NCBI GenBank assembly: GCA_905216155.1
Contig: CAJMSU010000007.1
Coordinates: 1-60,523, forward strand
Length of the DNA: 60,523 nt
From: an uncultured bacterium
GTDB lineage: Bacteria; Bacillota_I; Bacilli_A; RF39; UBA660
Direction of reading: 5' to 3'
Positions 7,238 through 15,250 of the stretch are shown piece by piece. Every line of letters starts with the position of its first letter. Positions within the stretch are counted from its first letter, which is position 1. The notes below the pieces were generated by a model. That model saw only the letters and a list, made by a program, of their open reading frames with translations, was not told the DNA's origin and did not search any database. The position numbers and the translations under genes are program-made.

Positions 7238-8530
7238 ATGAAAGAAAAATTTGTTAAATCTGTTTTTATTTTATTAATTGGTGGACTTTTTACCAAGATA
7301 CTTGGTATGGTTATAAAAATAGTCATGAGTAGACTTATTGGTACTGAAGGTCTTGGATTATATATGATGATCTTACCTACTTTTTCTCTATTTATAGGAA
7401 TAAGTCAATTTGGTCTTCCTATAGCACTCTCTAAATTAGTAGCTGAAAACAATAAGAATAATGTTAAGCTTTTCTTTTCCATAATACCAATTTCTATTAT
7501 CATAAACATTATTTTAATTATTATAATATTTTTAATCGCACCATTTTTATCTAATAATCTATTACATGATAAAAGATGTCTACTTCCAATTATTGCTATT
7601 GCATTCGTAATACCATTCACTAGTATCTCAGGTATTTGTAGAAGTTATTTTTTTGGTAAAGAAAAAATGACACCTCATGTTATTTCCAATTTATGTGAAG
7701 ACATAGTAAGATTAATCCTAATGATTATTGGTATTCCATTTTTTATAGATAAAGGACTAACTTATGCTGTTACTTTTATTATTTTATCCAATATTATTAG
7801 TGAAACCATTTCTATTTTTATACTAATTTTCTTTTTACCAAAAAATGTTTCCATAAAAAAAGAAGACTTAATACCTAGTAGAAGTTATATAAGAGATTCT
7901 CTATCTATTGGTATTCCCAATACTACCGGTAGACTTATTGGTAGTATTGGATACTTCCTAGAACCTATCATTTTATCCAGTGTTTTACTCTCAGTAGGTT
8001 ACAGTAATTCTTTTATTACTAATGAATATGGAATTTTATCTGGTTACGTCATGCCCATGCTTTTATTACCATCTTTTTTTACCATGGCTATATCTCAGGC
8101 TCTTCTTCCAATTGTCTCAAGAGAGTATGCAAATAAAAACATAAAAATTGTCAAAAGAAAAATAAAGCAAGCTATTTTCTATTCCCTACTAATAGGTATT
8201 CCTGTAACCATTTTATTTATTATAATTCCAAATGTATTTTTAAAACTTATTTATAATACAAATTTAGGCATTTCTTATATGCGTTTCTTAGCACCAGTTT
8301 GTCTTTTTCAATATATTCAAGCTCCACTTTCCTTTAGTTTAGATGCCATGGGTAAAAGTCGTGATTCTATGATTGCAACTACTATTGGTGTAGTAATCAG
8401 ATGTATACTTTTATTCTTACTATCCTACTTAAAAATTGGATTATGGGGACTAATTATTGCCATTAGTATAAACGTATTTGCAGTAACTATTTATGATGCA
8501 AAAAAAATAGGTAAGTATTTATTAACTTAA
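7238..8530 (+). CDS. spoVB: Stage V sporulation protein B-type flippase (MOP/PST superfamily)
   Basis: The 430-residue polytopic membrane protein has about 12-14 hydrophobic helices. The N-terminal phrase RLIGTEGLGLYMMILPTFSL and QFGLPIALSKLVAE, and the later LLPSFFTMAISQALLPIVS, closely follow B. subtilis SpoVB, a lipid-linked oligosaccharide exporter needed for spore cortex. No Shine-Dalgarno is visible before ATG 7238, and a sigma-E-like promoter abuts it. No alternative start is credible, because the next Met lies inside the first membrane helix. It stands alone on the plus strand and ends in a terminator shared with the first pilin gene. A general MurJ/polysaccharide flippase role is the alternative. 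Confidence 0.86.
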   Translation: MKEKFVKSVFILLIGGLFTKILGMVIKIVMSRLIGTEGLGLYMMILPTFSLFIGISQFGLPIALSKLVAENNKNNVKLFFSIIPISIIINIILIIIIFLIAPFLSNNLLHDKRCLLPIIAIAFVIPFTSISGICRSYFFGKEKMTPHVISNLCEDIVRLILMIIGIPFFIDKGLTYAVTFIILSNIISETISIFILIFFLPKNVSIKKEDLIPSRSYIRDSLSIGIPNTTGRLIGSIGYFLEPIILSSVLLSVGYSNSFITNEYGILSGYVMPMLLLPSFFTMAISQALLPIVSREYANKNIKIVKRKIKQAIFYSLLIGIPVTILFIIIPNVFLKLIYNTNLGISYMRFLAPVCLFQYIQAPLSFSLDAMGKSRDSMIATTIGVVIRCILLFLLSYLKIGLWGLIIAISINVFAVTIYDAKKIGKYLLT

Positions 8531-8538
8531 CCTATTTT
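8503..8538. terminator. Bidirectional terminator between convergent spoVB and pilin-like gene 1
   Basis: AATAGGTAAGT and ACTTAACCTATT form a long imperfect stem overlapping both stop codons (8528-8530 and 8532-8534), with A/T runs on both sides. It serves both convergent genes. Confidence 0.7.
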
Positions 8539-10328
8539 ACAGTAATAACATTACCAAAACTCATAGTAAATGCTGGATCAGATGAATTACCTGATAATTT
8601 TATTTCATATGATGATTTTTTCTTAGGAACTTTAACTGTATACGTTCCTTTATGATCAGAACCCTTACTCCAAGCAGCATCAGTATCATTTTTTAATCTT
8701 TTTTTATTATTTGAAGAACAATCTGGACATTCTATATCTACATGATATCCTTTTGCTATCCATGTATCCTTTCCCTGATAAATATGATAGCCTAAAGTGA
8801 TTTCAAAATTATTCTTATTTTCTACTATCTCTTTTTTCCATACATGAGCAACAACATTACCAATTATATCACCATGACACACTTGTGCATCTGAACAAGT
8901 ATCCTTACAACTACCACATTGCCATTTACCAGATACCGTTGCTGTAAAACATGGATCAGTATTGCATTTCTGTTCATCTTTTTCCATTTTTTCATCACAT
9001 TTTTTATTATTATATGATGAATAATAATACATTTTTCTCGTTCTGGTTTTTGTACCAGTTCCACATGATTTTGTACATTTACTATAGCTACTCCAATCAC
9101 CATACTTTACGTACGTTTTACTACAGCAATCTTGTGTATTACAATTAACATCTCTTGTTTTTGTTGAACAATACTCATTGGTGTAATAATCATAAACCTT
9201 ATTTTCTTGTTTTTGTTCACCTGAGCCACAAGACTTAGAACAAGTACCAACATTTTGCCAACTACTATCTTTTGTCTTATCACACTTCTTATATGCAGTT
9301 ATTTCTTTTTCACTAACATTACCAGCATGATCCTTTGCACATAAATAATACTTTCTACCATCAGTTATTGTCTTAGTTATAGAAAAAGCATTACCACTTA
9401 TATAAACAGAATTATCATTTTTACAGTTCTTTGTTCCAAAATAATAACTATTTATTCCTGCTGGAATATCAGTTACACCATAAGTTAATTTAGATCCATT
9501 TTTTTCTAATGTTAATACAGGTTTTATGCTATCAAATCTAAATGGAGAAAACATTTGATTTTCAGTTACACTATTTCCTACTGCATCTTTTACATTTACA
9601 GGTTTTATAACAAGCGTATATTCATTTGATTCTTGTGGTAAATCTTTACTCTTTATCTCTTTAGTTATTTTCTTTTTACCAATTTCCTTATTTGAAAAAT
9701 TCACTGTTTTTACATTTCCAACATTAACACCATTTTTTTGCCAAACATATTCTATAGAAATATTTTTATTTAATCCAACATTAACTTCATCTTTACTAGA
9801 TTTGTCTTCTATTGTTATTTTTACTTTAGCATTTTTATGTTGAGTCCAAGCAGGAATTGTATTTACTGTTATAATTGGAGATGTAGTATCACCTGCTGGC
9901 TTACAAGAATTTTTTTCTTCCTTTACATCTTCATATACAGGTGATGTCTTACCAGTTTTATAGCATCTAATATTAGTAACATACATATACTCATCACCTG
10001 CTTTAACCACATTTACATAAGTATCATCATCATTTGAACAAGTTATATCTTTCTCCTCAAAATCTTTTATTAAATTTGCATTTTTTAAAGTACTATAATT
10101 TATAGTATAACAACCACTATTTTGATATCCATACATATCTTTAGAATTAGAATCAGTATATAGTTTTGCTGCTCTTTCTATTGACTCTTTATAAGTCTCA
10201 TACTTTTTATTTCTATAATCATCTTTTAACTTAATTATTTGTGGAATAGTTATCATTAAAAGTATTCCCATAATAGCTATTGCCACAAGTAACTCTACCA
10301 ATGTAAATCCTAATTTTTTCTCTTTCAT
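8532..10328 (-). CDS. Giant type IV pilin-like protein 1 with thrombospondin-1-like repeats
   Basis: Class III prepilin signal: MKEKKLG then FTLVELLVAIAIMGILL, with cleavage after Gly7 and Glu at mature position 5. At 598 residues it is several times the size of a normal pilin. Residues about 30-150 form a pilin-like head shared with the two other large pilins (YKESxERAAKLYTDSNS...). Then come Ig-like beta domains (about 160-345) and two Cys-rich repeats with the thrombospondin-1 pattern: W357 with CSKSCGSG, and W412 in DWSSYSKCTKSCGTGTKTR, each closed by a CNTxxC phrase. A third Cys cluster (CGSCKDTCSDAQVC) and a beta-rich end follow. SD AGGGTG precedes the ATG. The gene is divergent from the response regulator gene. 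It probably works as a pilus-tip or surface adhesin, which is inference. Confidence 0.85.
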   Translation of the reverse strand: MKEKKLGFTLVELLVAIAIMGILLMITIPQIIKLKDDYRNKKYETYKESIERAAKLYTDSNSKDMYGYQNSGCYTINYSTLKNANLIKDFEEKDITCSNDDDTYVNVVKAGDEYMYVTNIRCYKTGKTSPVYEDVKEEKNSCKPAGDTTSPIITVNTIPAWTQHKNAKVKITIEDKSSKDEVNVGLNKNISIEYVWQKNGVNVGNVKTVNFSNKEIGKKKITKEIKSKDLPQESNEYTLVIKPVNVKDAVGNSVTENQMFSPFRFDSIKPVLTLEKNGSKLTYGVTDIPAGINSYYFGTKNCKNDNSVYISGNAFSITKTITDGRKYYLCAKDHAGNVSEKEITAYKKCDKTKDSSWQNVGTCSKSCGSGEQKQENKVYDYYTNEYCSTKTRDVNCNTQDCCSKTYVKYGDWSSYSKCTKSCGTGTKTRTRKMYYYSSYNNKKCDEKMEKDEQKCNTDPCFTATVSGKWQCGSCKDTCSDAQVCHGDIIGNVVAHVWKKEIVENKNNFEITLGYHIYQGKDTWIAKGYHVDIECPDCSSNNKKRLKNDTDAAWSKGSDHKGTYTVKVPKKKSSYEIKLSGNSSDPAFTMSFGNVITVK

Positions 10329-10388
10329 AACTGCACCCTACCTTATAATATGATTTTATCCTTTATAAAAATATTTGTCAAAATTTTT

Positions 10389-10418
10389 TCACTTAAATAA
10401 CACATTTTTATGTATAAT
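10389..10418 (+). promoter_or_regulatory. Possible sigma-A promoter of the two-component operon
   Basis: -10 TATAAT (10413-10418) with a weak -35 TTCACT (10389-10394) at 18-nt spacing. The response regulator SD AAGGAG follows, before ATG 10440. Confidence 0.5.
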
Positions 10419-10439
10419 ATATTTTAAGGAGCGTGATTT

Positions 10440-11105
10440 ATGAAAATATTAGTTGTTGATGATGAAGATATGATACGTGAAGTAATTAAAGAATATTTAA
10501 TCAATGAAAAATATGAAGTAGTTGAATCAAATAATGGAATTGATGCATTAGATAAATTAAATACATCTAACTTTGATATGCTAGTTTTAGATATAATGAT
10601 GCCTAAAATGGATGGTTTTTCTTTGCTTGAAAAAATACCTAAAGAAAATAAAATACCAACTATTGTTCTTTCTGCCTTAGGTGAAGAACTTGATAAATTA
10701 AAAGGTTTTGATCTTGGAATTGATGATTATTTAACTAAACCATTCTCACCTAAAGAATTAGTAGCCAGAATTAAAGCCATTTCTAATAGAGTTAACAAAG
10801 TAATGGATGTTTATGAATATAATGGTCTTTTAATTAACTTCTCATCTCACACTATAAAAATTGATAAAAAAGATATAGAAGTTACTCCTAAAGAATTTGA
10901 AATACTTACTTATTTAATTAATAATAAAAATATTGCCATAAGCAGAGAACAACTTTTATCAAATATATGGGGCTACGACTTTTTTGGTGATGATAGAACA
11001 GTTGATACTCATATTAAAATGCTAAGAAGTAATCTAGGAAAATATAGAGATTTAATAATAACAGTCAGAGGCGTTGGATATAAATTCTCAGATGAAAAAG
11101 AATAG
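10440..11105 (+). CDS. OmpR/PhoB-family response regulator
   Basis: The 221-residue protein has a receiver domain with the acidic pair D7/D8, phospho-acceptor Asp51 (LVLDIMMPKMDG), Ser78 and Lys100 (LTKPFSP), then a winged-helix DNA-binding domain (VTPKEFEILTYLINN; DDRTVDTHIKMLRSNLG; VRGVGYKF). All key residues are present, so it should be an active phosphorylation-controlled regulator. It overlaps the kinase gene by 14 nt. The pair lies between two giant pilin genes, so control of surface structures is possible. The TTTACA repeats at 7085-7138 are candidate sites for a regulator of this class, but that link is untested. Confidence 0.95.
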   Translation: MKILVVDDEDMIREVIKEYLINEKYEVVESNNGIDALDKLNTSNFDMLVLDIMMPKMDGFSLLEKIPKENKIPTIVLSALGEELDKLKGFDLGIDDYLTKPFSPKELVARIKAISNRVNKVMDVYEYNGLLINFSSHTIKIDKKDIEVTPKEFEILTYLINNKNIAISREQLLSNIWGYDFFGDDRTVDTHIKMLRSNLGKYRDLIITVRGVGYKFSDEKE

Positions 11106-12471
11106 TTTAAATATAAATATATGGAAATATTTCCTAGTATTCTCAATACTTATATTAGTATTTTTATGGATATTTCAAATTCTATTTCTAAAAAATTATT
11201 ATAGATATAGTAAAACTAAAGATATAAATCTTGTCTCTAGAGTTATTAGTAGAAATAAAAATAGTACAAGCTTAGAAAAAATTATGGATAAAGCATCAAT
11301 TAATAAAGATGTCTGTATAGAAATTGTTGATAATAATCTAGATACTCTATATACATCTTCCTATTTAAGTAAAGGTTGTTTTTCAGGTAGAGAAGATGGA
11401 TTAAAATATAAATATAATTTTGTAAACAGTAACTACTACTCTACAACTTATGAAGTAATTAATCCTACTTTTAATAATCAAACTTTAATAAAAGCACTAA
11501 AACTTGATGATGACAGATATGCCTTTATAAATACTTCTATTGATCCTATTGATGGAACTACTTCTATTTTACAAAATCAACTAATTATAGTATCATTTAT
11601 AGTTTTAATTTTATCATTCGTAATTGCTTTCTATATTTCTAATAGAATAAGTAAACCAATTGTTAAAATGAATGAATCTGCTAAAAGGCTCGCTAAAGGA
11701 GACTTCAACGTTGTGTTTAATAACGATTCAGAAATACTTGAATTAGAAGAACTTTCTAATACACTTAATTATGCTAAAGATGAACTTTCTAAAACTGACG
11801 AAGTAAGACGTGATTTAATGGCAAATGTTTCACATGATTTAAAAACACCTCTTACTATGATAAAAGCATATGCTGAAGTCAGTACTGATCTACATTCAAA
11901 TAATCCCAAAAAGCAAAAAGAAGATATGAATATAATTATAAATGAAGTTGATAGACTAGCACTACTAGTTAATGATATTCTAGATTTATCCAGCATGCAA
12001 TCAAATATGGAAGAAGTTAATAAAGAAGAATTTAATTTAGTTGATATCATCAAAGATATTTTAAAAAAATATCAATATCTAAAAGATACAGAAAATTATA
12101 ATTTTATATATACAGGTCCAAATGAAGTTATAATTAATGCTGATAAGAAAAAAATGTATCAAGTTATTTATAACTTAGTTAATAATGCTATTAATTATAC
12201 TGGTAGTGATAATAAAGTAGAAGTAAAAATTGAAGATCAAAAAAATAAATACATTGTTAAAATTATTGATACTGGTCTAGGTATAAAAGATGAAGACATT
12301 GACTTAGTATGGGATAAATACTATAAAAATAAAAAGAAACATAAAAGAAACCTAGTTGGTACTGGTCTAGGCCTTTCTATTGTTAAAAACATTTTCATAT
12401 TACATAATTATAAATATGGAGTAAATTCTAGTAATAAAGAAACAACATTTTACTTTGAAATAAAAAAATAG
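11092..12471 (+). CDS. Sensor histidine kinase
   Basis: 459 residues. Two membrane helices (about 12-33 and 163-183) enclose an extracytoplasmic sensor with Cys75 and Cys96, followed by a HAMP-like linker, a HisKA domain with phospho-acceptor His248 in VSHDLKTPL, and a HATPase domain with the N box (NLVNNAINYT), G1 (DTGLGIKDEDI), F-like (WDKYYK) and G2 (GTGLGLSI) boxes. ATG 11092 overlaps the regulator stop and is preferred over the TTG at 11074; no strong SD is visible, so translation is probably coupled. Cognate of the adjacent response regulator. The ligand is unknown. Confidence 0.94.
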   Translation: MKKNSLNINIWKYFLVFSILILVFLWIFQILFLKNYYRYSKTKDINLVSRVISRNKNSTSLEKIMDKASINKDVCIEIVDNNLDTLYTSSYLSKGCFSGREDGLKYKYNFVNSNYYSTTYEVINPTFNNQTLIKALKLDDDRYAFINTSIDPIDGTTSILQNQLIIVSFIVLILSFVIAFYISNRISKPIVKMNESAKRLAKGDFNVVFNNDSEILELEELSNTLNYAKDELSKTDEVRRDLMANVSHDLKTPLTMIKAYAEVSTDLHSNNPKKQKEDMNIIINEVDRLALLVNDILDLSSMQSNMEEVNKEEFNLVDIIKDILKKYQYLKDTENYNFIYTGPNEVIINADKKKMYQVIYNLVNNAINYTGSDNKVEVKIEDQKNKYIVKIIDTGLGIKDEDIDLVWDKYYKNKKKHKRNLVGTGLGLSIVKNIFILHNYKYGVNSSNKETTFYFEIKK

Positions 12472-12498
12472 ATATCAATTTGATATTTATTTTTTATA
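12472..12498 (+). terminator. Probable terminator after the two-component operon
   Basis: A short A/T-rich hairpin (ATATC 12472-12476 with GATAT 12482-12486) is followed by a T-rich run. The stem is weak. Confidence 0.4.
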
Positions 12499-12500
12499 TC

Positions 12501-12575
12501 TTAATAAGATATTTTAGATTTTAACACCTCAATTGCTGACACACACTATAGACAGACATGATAATGAAACGTCAA
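12501..12575 (-). pseudogene. Remnant of the C-terminus of a 452-residue-type surface protein
   Basis: On the minus strand the last codons before the TAA at 12501-12503 read AIEVLKSKISY, identical to the C-terminus of the intact protein at 48776-50134. DNA similarity continues upstream for a few dozen bases (GTC TGT CTA TAG TGTG against GTC CGC CTT TGG TGTG), interrupted by a stop and a small deletion. No gene body remains. It lies in the 216-nt gap after the kinase gene. Confidence 0.7.
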
Positions 12576-12687
12576 TTTATAGTAATTTAAAGAAGAAAAT
12601 TGAATGAATAACATAGGTAACTAACTGTTTAACTACGCAAATCAACTTTTTATACTATTTTAATACTTTACATTTAAATTATTATTT

Positions 12688-13383
12688 TTAAAATTCTGCA
12701 CTATAATAAGTTTGGTTTTCCTTTTGAAAATAAAATACAGACATTGCCCCATCACTTTGATAATATATTTTTCTATCACGAACTTTATCTATAGTGTTTT
12801 CATAGATAAATTGTTCACCATCTATATCATTAGTATAAGTAACATTTCTTTTAATAACATCATTAACATCTTCATCTTTTATTTTTTCTTTTTTCTTAAA
12901 TTCATTTTGGGTTAATAATTTATTATCCTTTTTTGAATATAAATATACTTCTGGTTCCTCTGTATTTTGTTTATTTAAACACACATCACTATTATATCTT
13001 ATTATAGATATAGAAATATATTTTTTATTTTCATAAATATTATAATCCAATGATGATGTATATCTATATTTATACTTATTCACTACACTACTACATTCCG
13101 TATACTTAGAAGTTTTTGATTTTAATTCTTTACTATATTTATTTTTAGTTTCACTATTTATTTTATTAATAAGTGATACTATTTTTTTATTTTTATATTT
13201 AGTAGAAATCATATTATAAGTATTAGAAGTATTTATATCACAATTATTAACATTAACACAATTATTTATCTCTAAATCATGATCTACAAAAAAATTATTA
13301 TATATGTTAGATTTAACAAAATAAAATATTGTTATAATAATCATAATTACTATAATTAATACAATTATTAATTTATTTTTCAT
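12688..13383 (-). CDS. Membrane-anchored protein, possibly DUF3298/RsiV-like
   Basis: The 231-residue product has one N-terminal membrane helix and an extracytoplasmic alpha/beta part with several Cys and many Tyr/Asn/Lys. The order (KNKKIVSLINKINSE, then SLDYNIYENKKYISISI, then VYLYSKKDNKLLTQNEF, then a C-terminal beta strand with DGAMSVFYF) resembles the DUF3298/PdaC-type fold found in RsiV and related proteins, but the match is weak. ATG 13383 is preferred because AGGAG lies 8 nt upstream. It begins 14 nt after the stop of pilin-like gene 2 and is probably co-transcribed with it, suggesting a related surface role. Confidence 0.6.
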   Translation of the reverse strand: MKNKLIIVLIIVIMIIITIFYFVKSNIYNNFFVDHDLEINNCVNVNNCDINTSNTYNMISTKYKNKKIVSLINKINSETKNKYSKELKSKTSKYTECSSVVNKYKYRYTSSLDYNIYENKKYISISIIRYNSDVCLNKQNTEEPEVYLYSKKDNKLLTQNEFKKKEKIKDEDVNDVIKRNVTYTNDIDGEQFIYENTIDKVRDRKIYYQSDGAMSVFYFQKENQTYYSAEF

Positions 13384-13397
13384 CACGCATTCTCCTT

Positions 13398-15194
13398 TTA
13401 TCCCGGGCAACTACTATAATCACATTTACCAGTTGAATTTATACAACCCTTTCTTATGTAATAACCTTTATATGTACCAGATAAAATCTTCCAATAATTA
13501 CCGTTACTAGCTGTTTTTACTGTAAAAGTTGTTCCTTGTCCTACTACATAATAGCAATGAGAAGCAGCTAAGCTAAAAGCGTTCCTTATACATGTATTTC
13601 CAGCTCTACATGTTTTTAATGTTTTCTCACATTCTTGAGTATTACATTTACTTCCATTAAAATCATCTTTCGAGTCGCATCTTGAATTATTATATATTGA
13701 ATATGCTTTTCTTTTTTTATTACCAGAACCACATTTTTTAGAACAAATATCTACCTGTTCATACCTAACTTTACTACAGCAACCCATTGTATTACATGAA
13801 GAGCCTCCACTACTCTGATCTTTTGACTCACATCTTCTTCCATCAATAGTAGAATATGCTAGTTGATTTTTAGTTCCACCTCCACACATTTTTGAACATG
13901 AATTTCCATCTTTATAATAAACTCTGCTACAATAGTTTGTTTCTCCAAAACCAGATGGCCCTGTTAATTTATAAGAATCGCATGTTTTCCATGTATATTG
14001 ATCATAAATATACTTTATTGTATATAATTTACCATCAATCGTTTCAACTCTTGGAGGTTCATAAGAATTAAGAACATCACATTCTTTATATACCTTATAA
14101 TCAACTGCTTTATTATATATATTACCTGCTTGATCCTTTACACTTAAATATAAAGTACGATTTTCTCCATCATAACTACCATCAAATTTTATAGCAGCCT
14201 GAGTTATAGTGCCATTCCATTCAGCATCAGAAACACCATATGATTTCCAACTACTATCTTCCATATAATTACTCTTTGAAAAATAATACTGTAGAAGTGA
14301 AGAATCTTCAACATCATCAGTAGCAGTAAAATATAAATCTGGTGTTAAAGTATTATAATTAGGATCTGACGATACAAAACTAACATTAAAATTAGGGGCT
14401 ACATTATCAAATAAATATGGTCCATATGATTTAATATTAGAATTTTTATTACCTACACTATCTACTACTTTAGTAGCATCTATATAAAGATAGTATCTGC
14501 CACTATCCTTAGGCAAACTATTATTAGAAACACTCTTTTTTAATTCTCTTGTTTCATATTTTTCATTTTTGTAATCTATTATTTTCCAATTTTTATTGTT
14601 TATAGAACCATTTTCTTTTACCCATTGATATTTTAAAATTACATTTTTGTTAAGTCCAACACCAGAGTCTTTTATTCCTATCTGTATTTTTTTAAAATTT
14701 TCTGATTTAGTCCATATATTTATATTATCAGGAGTAACTTTAATTTCTGGTGCTATATTATCCTCTACGTTTTCACAAGTTGTTCCATTCTTTTCCTGAT
14801 AAACTATATTACCAGAGTTGTCTCTACAAACAATATTACTTTTATAATCATATTCATCATTTGCTTTAACTACCATCACAAATGTTTCATTATCATTAGA
14901 ACAACTTATTCCCTTTTCTTGAAAATCCTTTAATAAATTTGCACTTTTTAATTTACTATAAGTAACCATTTCACAGCCACTATTTGCATTTTTGAACATA
15001 TCATTTGCATTTGAATCAGTATATAGTTTTGCTGATCTTTCCATTGATTCTTTATAAACTTCATACTTTTTTGTCTTATTATCTTCTTTTAATTTCGAAA
15101 TTTGTGGTATGGCAATAGCCAAAAGTATTCCCATAATCACAATCGATACTAGTAATTCAATCAATGTAAATCCTAAGTTTTTTTTAACATTCAT
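13398..15194 (-). CDS. Giant type IV pilin-like protein 2 with thrombospondin-1-like and SH3-like modules
   Basis: 598 residues. Prepilin signal NLGFTLIELLVSIVIMGILL with predicted cleavage after Gly8. The head (about 30-150) is homologous to pilins 1 and 3. Beta-rich Ig-like regions follow (about 155-390), then two degenerate thrombospondin-1-like repeats (CSKMCGGGTK near 433, CSKKCGSGNKKR near 486), each ending in a CNTxxC phrase but lacking the leading Trp pair. The last 65 residues (VVGQGTTFTVKTA...YKGYYIRKG) look like a bacterial SH3-like domain. ATG 15194 is chosen over ATG 15200, which lies only 1 nt from the SD AGGAG. Downstream is the membrane-anchored gene at 12688. Confidence 0.84.
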   Translation of the reverse strand: MNVKKNLGFTLIELLVSIVIMGILLAIAIPQISKLKEDNKTKKYEVYKESMERSAKLYTDSNANDMFKNANSGCEMVTYSKLKSANLLKDFQEKGISCSNDNETFVMVVKANDEYDYKSNIVCRDNSGNIVYQEKNGTTCENVEDNIAPEIKVTPDNINIWTKSENFKKIQIGIKDSGVGLNKNVILKYQWVKENGSINNKNWKIIDYKNEKYETRELKKSVSNNSLPKDSGRYYLYIDATKVVDSVGNKNSNIKSYGPYLFDNVAPNFNVSFVSSDPNYNTLTPDLYFTATDDVEDSSLLQYYFSKSNYMEDSSWKSYGVSDAEWNGTITQAAIKFDGSYDGENRTLYLSVKDQAGNIYNKAVDYKVYKECDVLNSYEPPRVETIDGKLYTIKYIYDQYTWKTCDSYKLTGPSGFGETNYCSRVYYKDGNSCSKMCGGGTKNQLAYSTIDGRRCESKDQSSGGSSCNTMGCCSKVRYEQVDICSKKCGSGNKKRKAYSIYNNSRCDSKDDFNGSKCNTQECEKTLKTCRAGNTCIRNAFSLAASHCYYVVGQGTTFTVKTASNGNYWKILSGTYKGYYIRKGCINSTGKCDYSSCPG

Positions 15195-15250
15195 ATTCAT
15201 TCTCCTACTATAAATAATTATAAATTATTAAGAGCAAACTTACAAGTATA

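Noticed and set aside
11769..12053. 94-residue frame antisense to the histidine kinase
   Set aside because: It lies wholly inside a well-supported kinase domain, with no SD and a low-complexity Ser-rich product.
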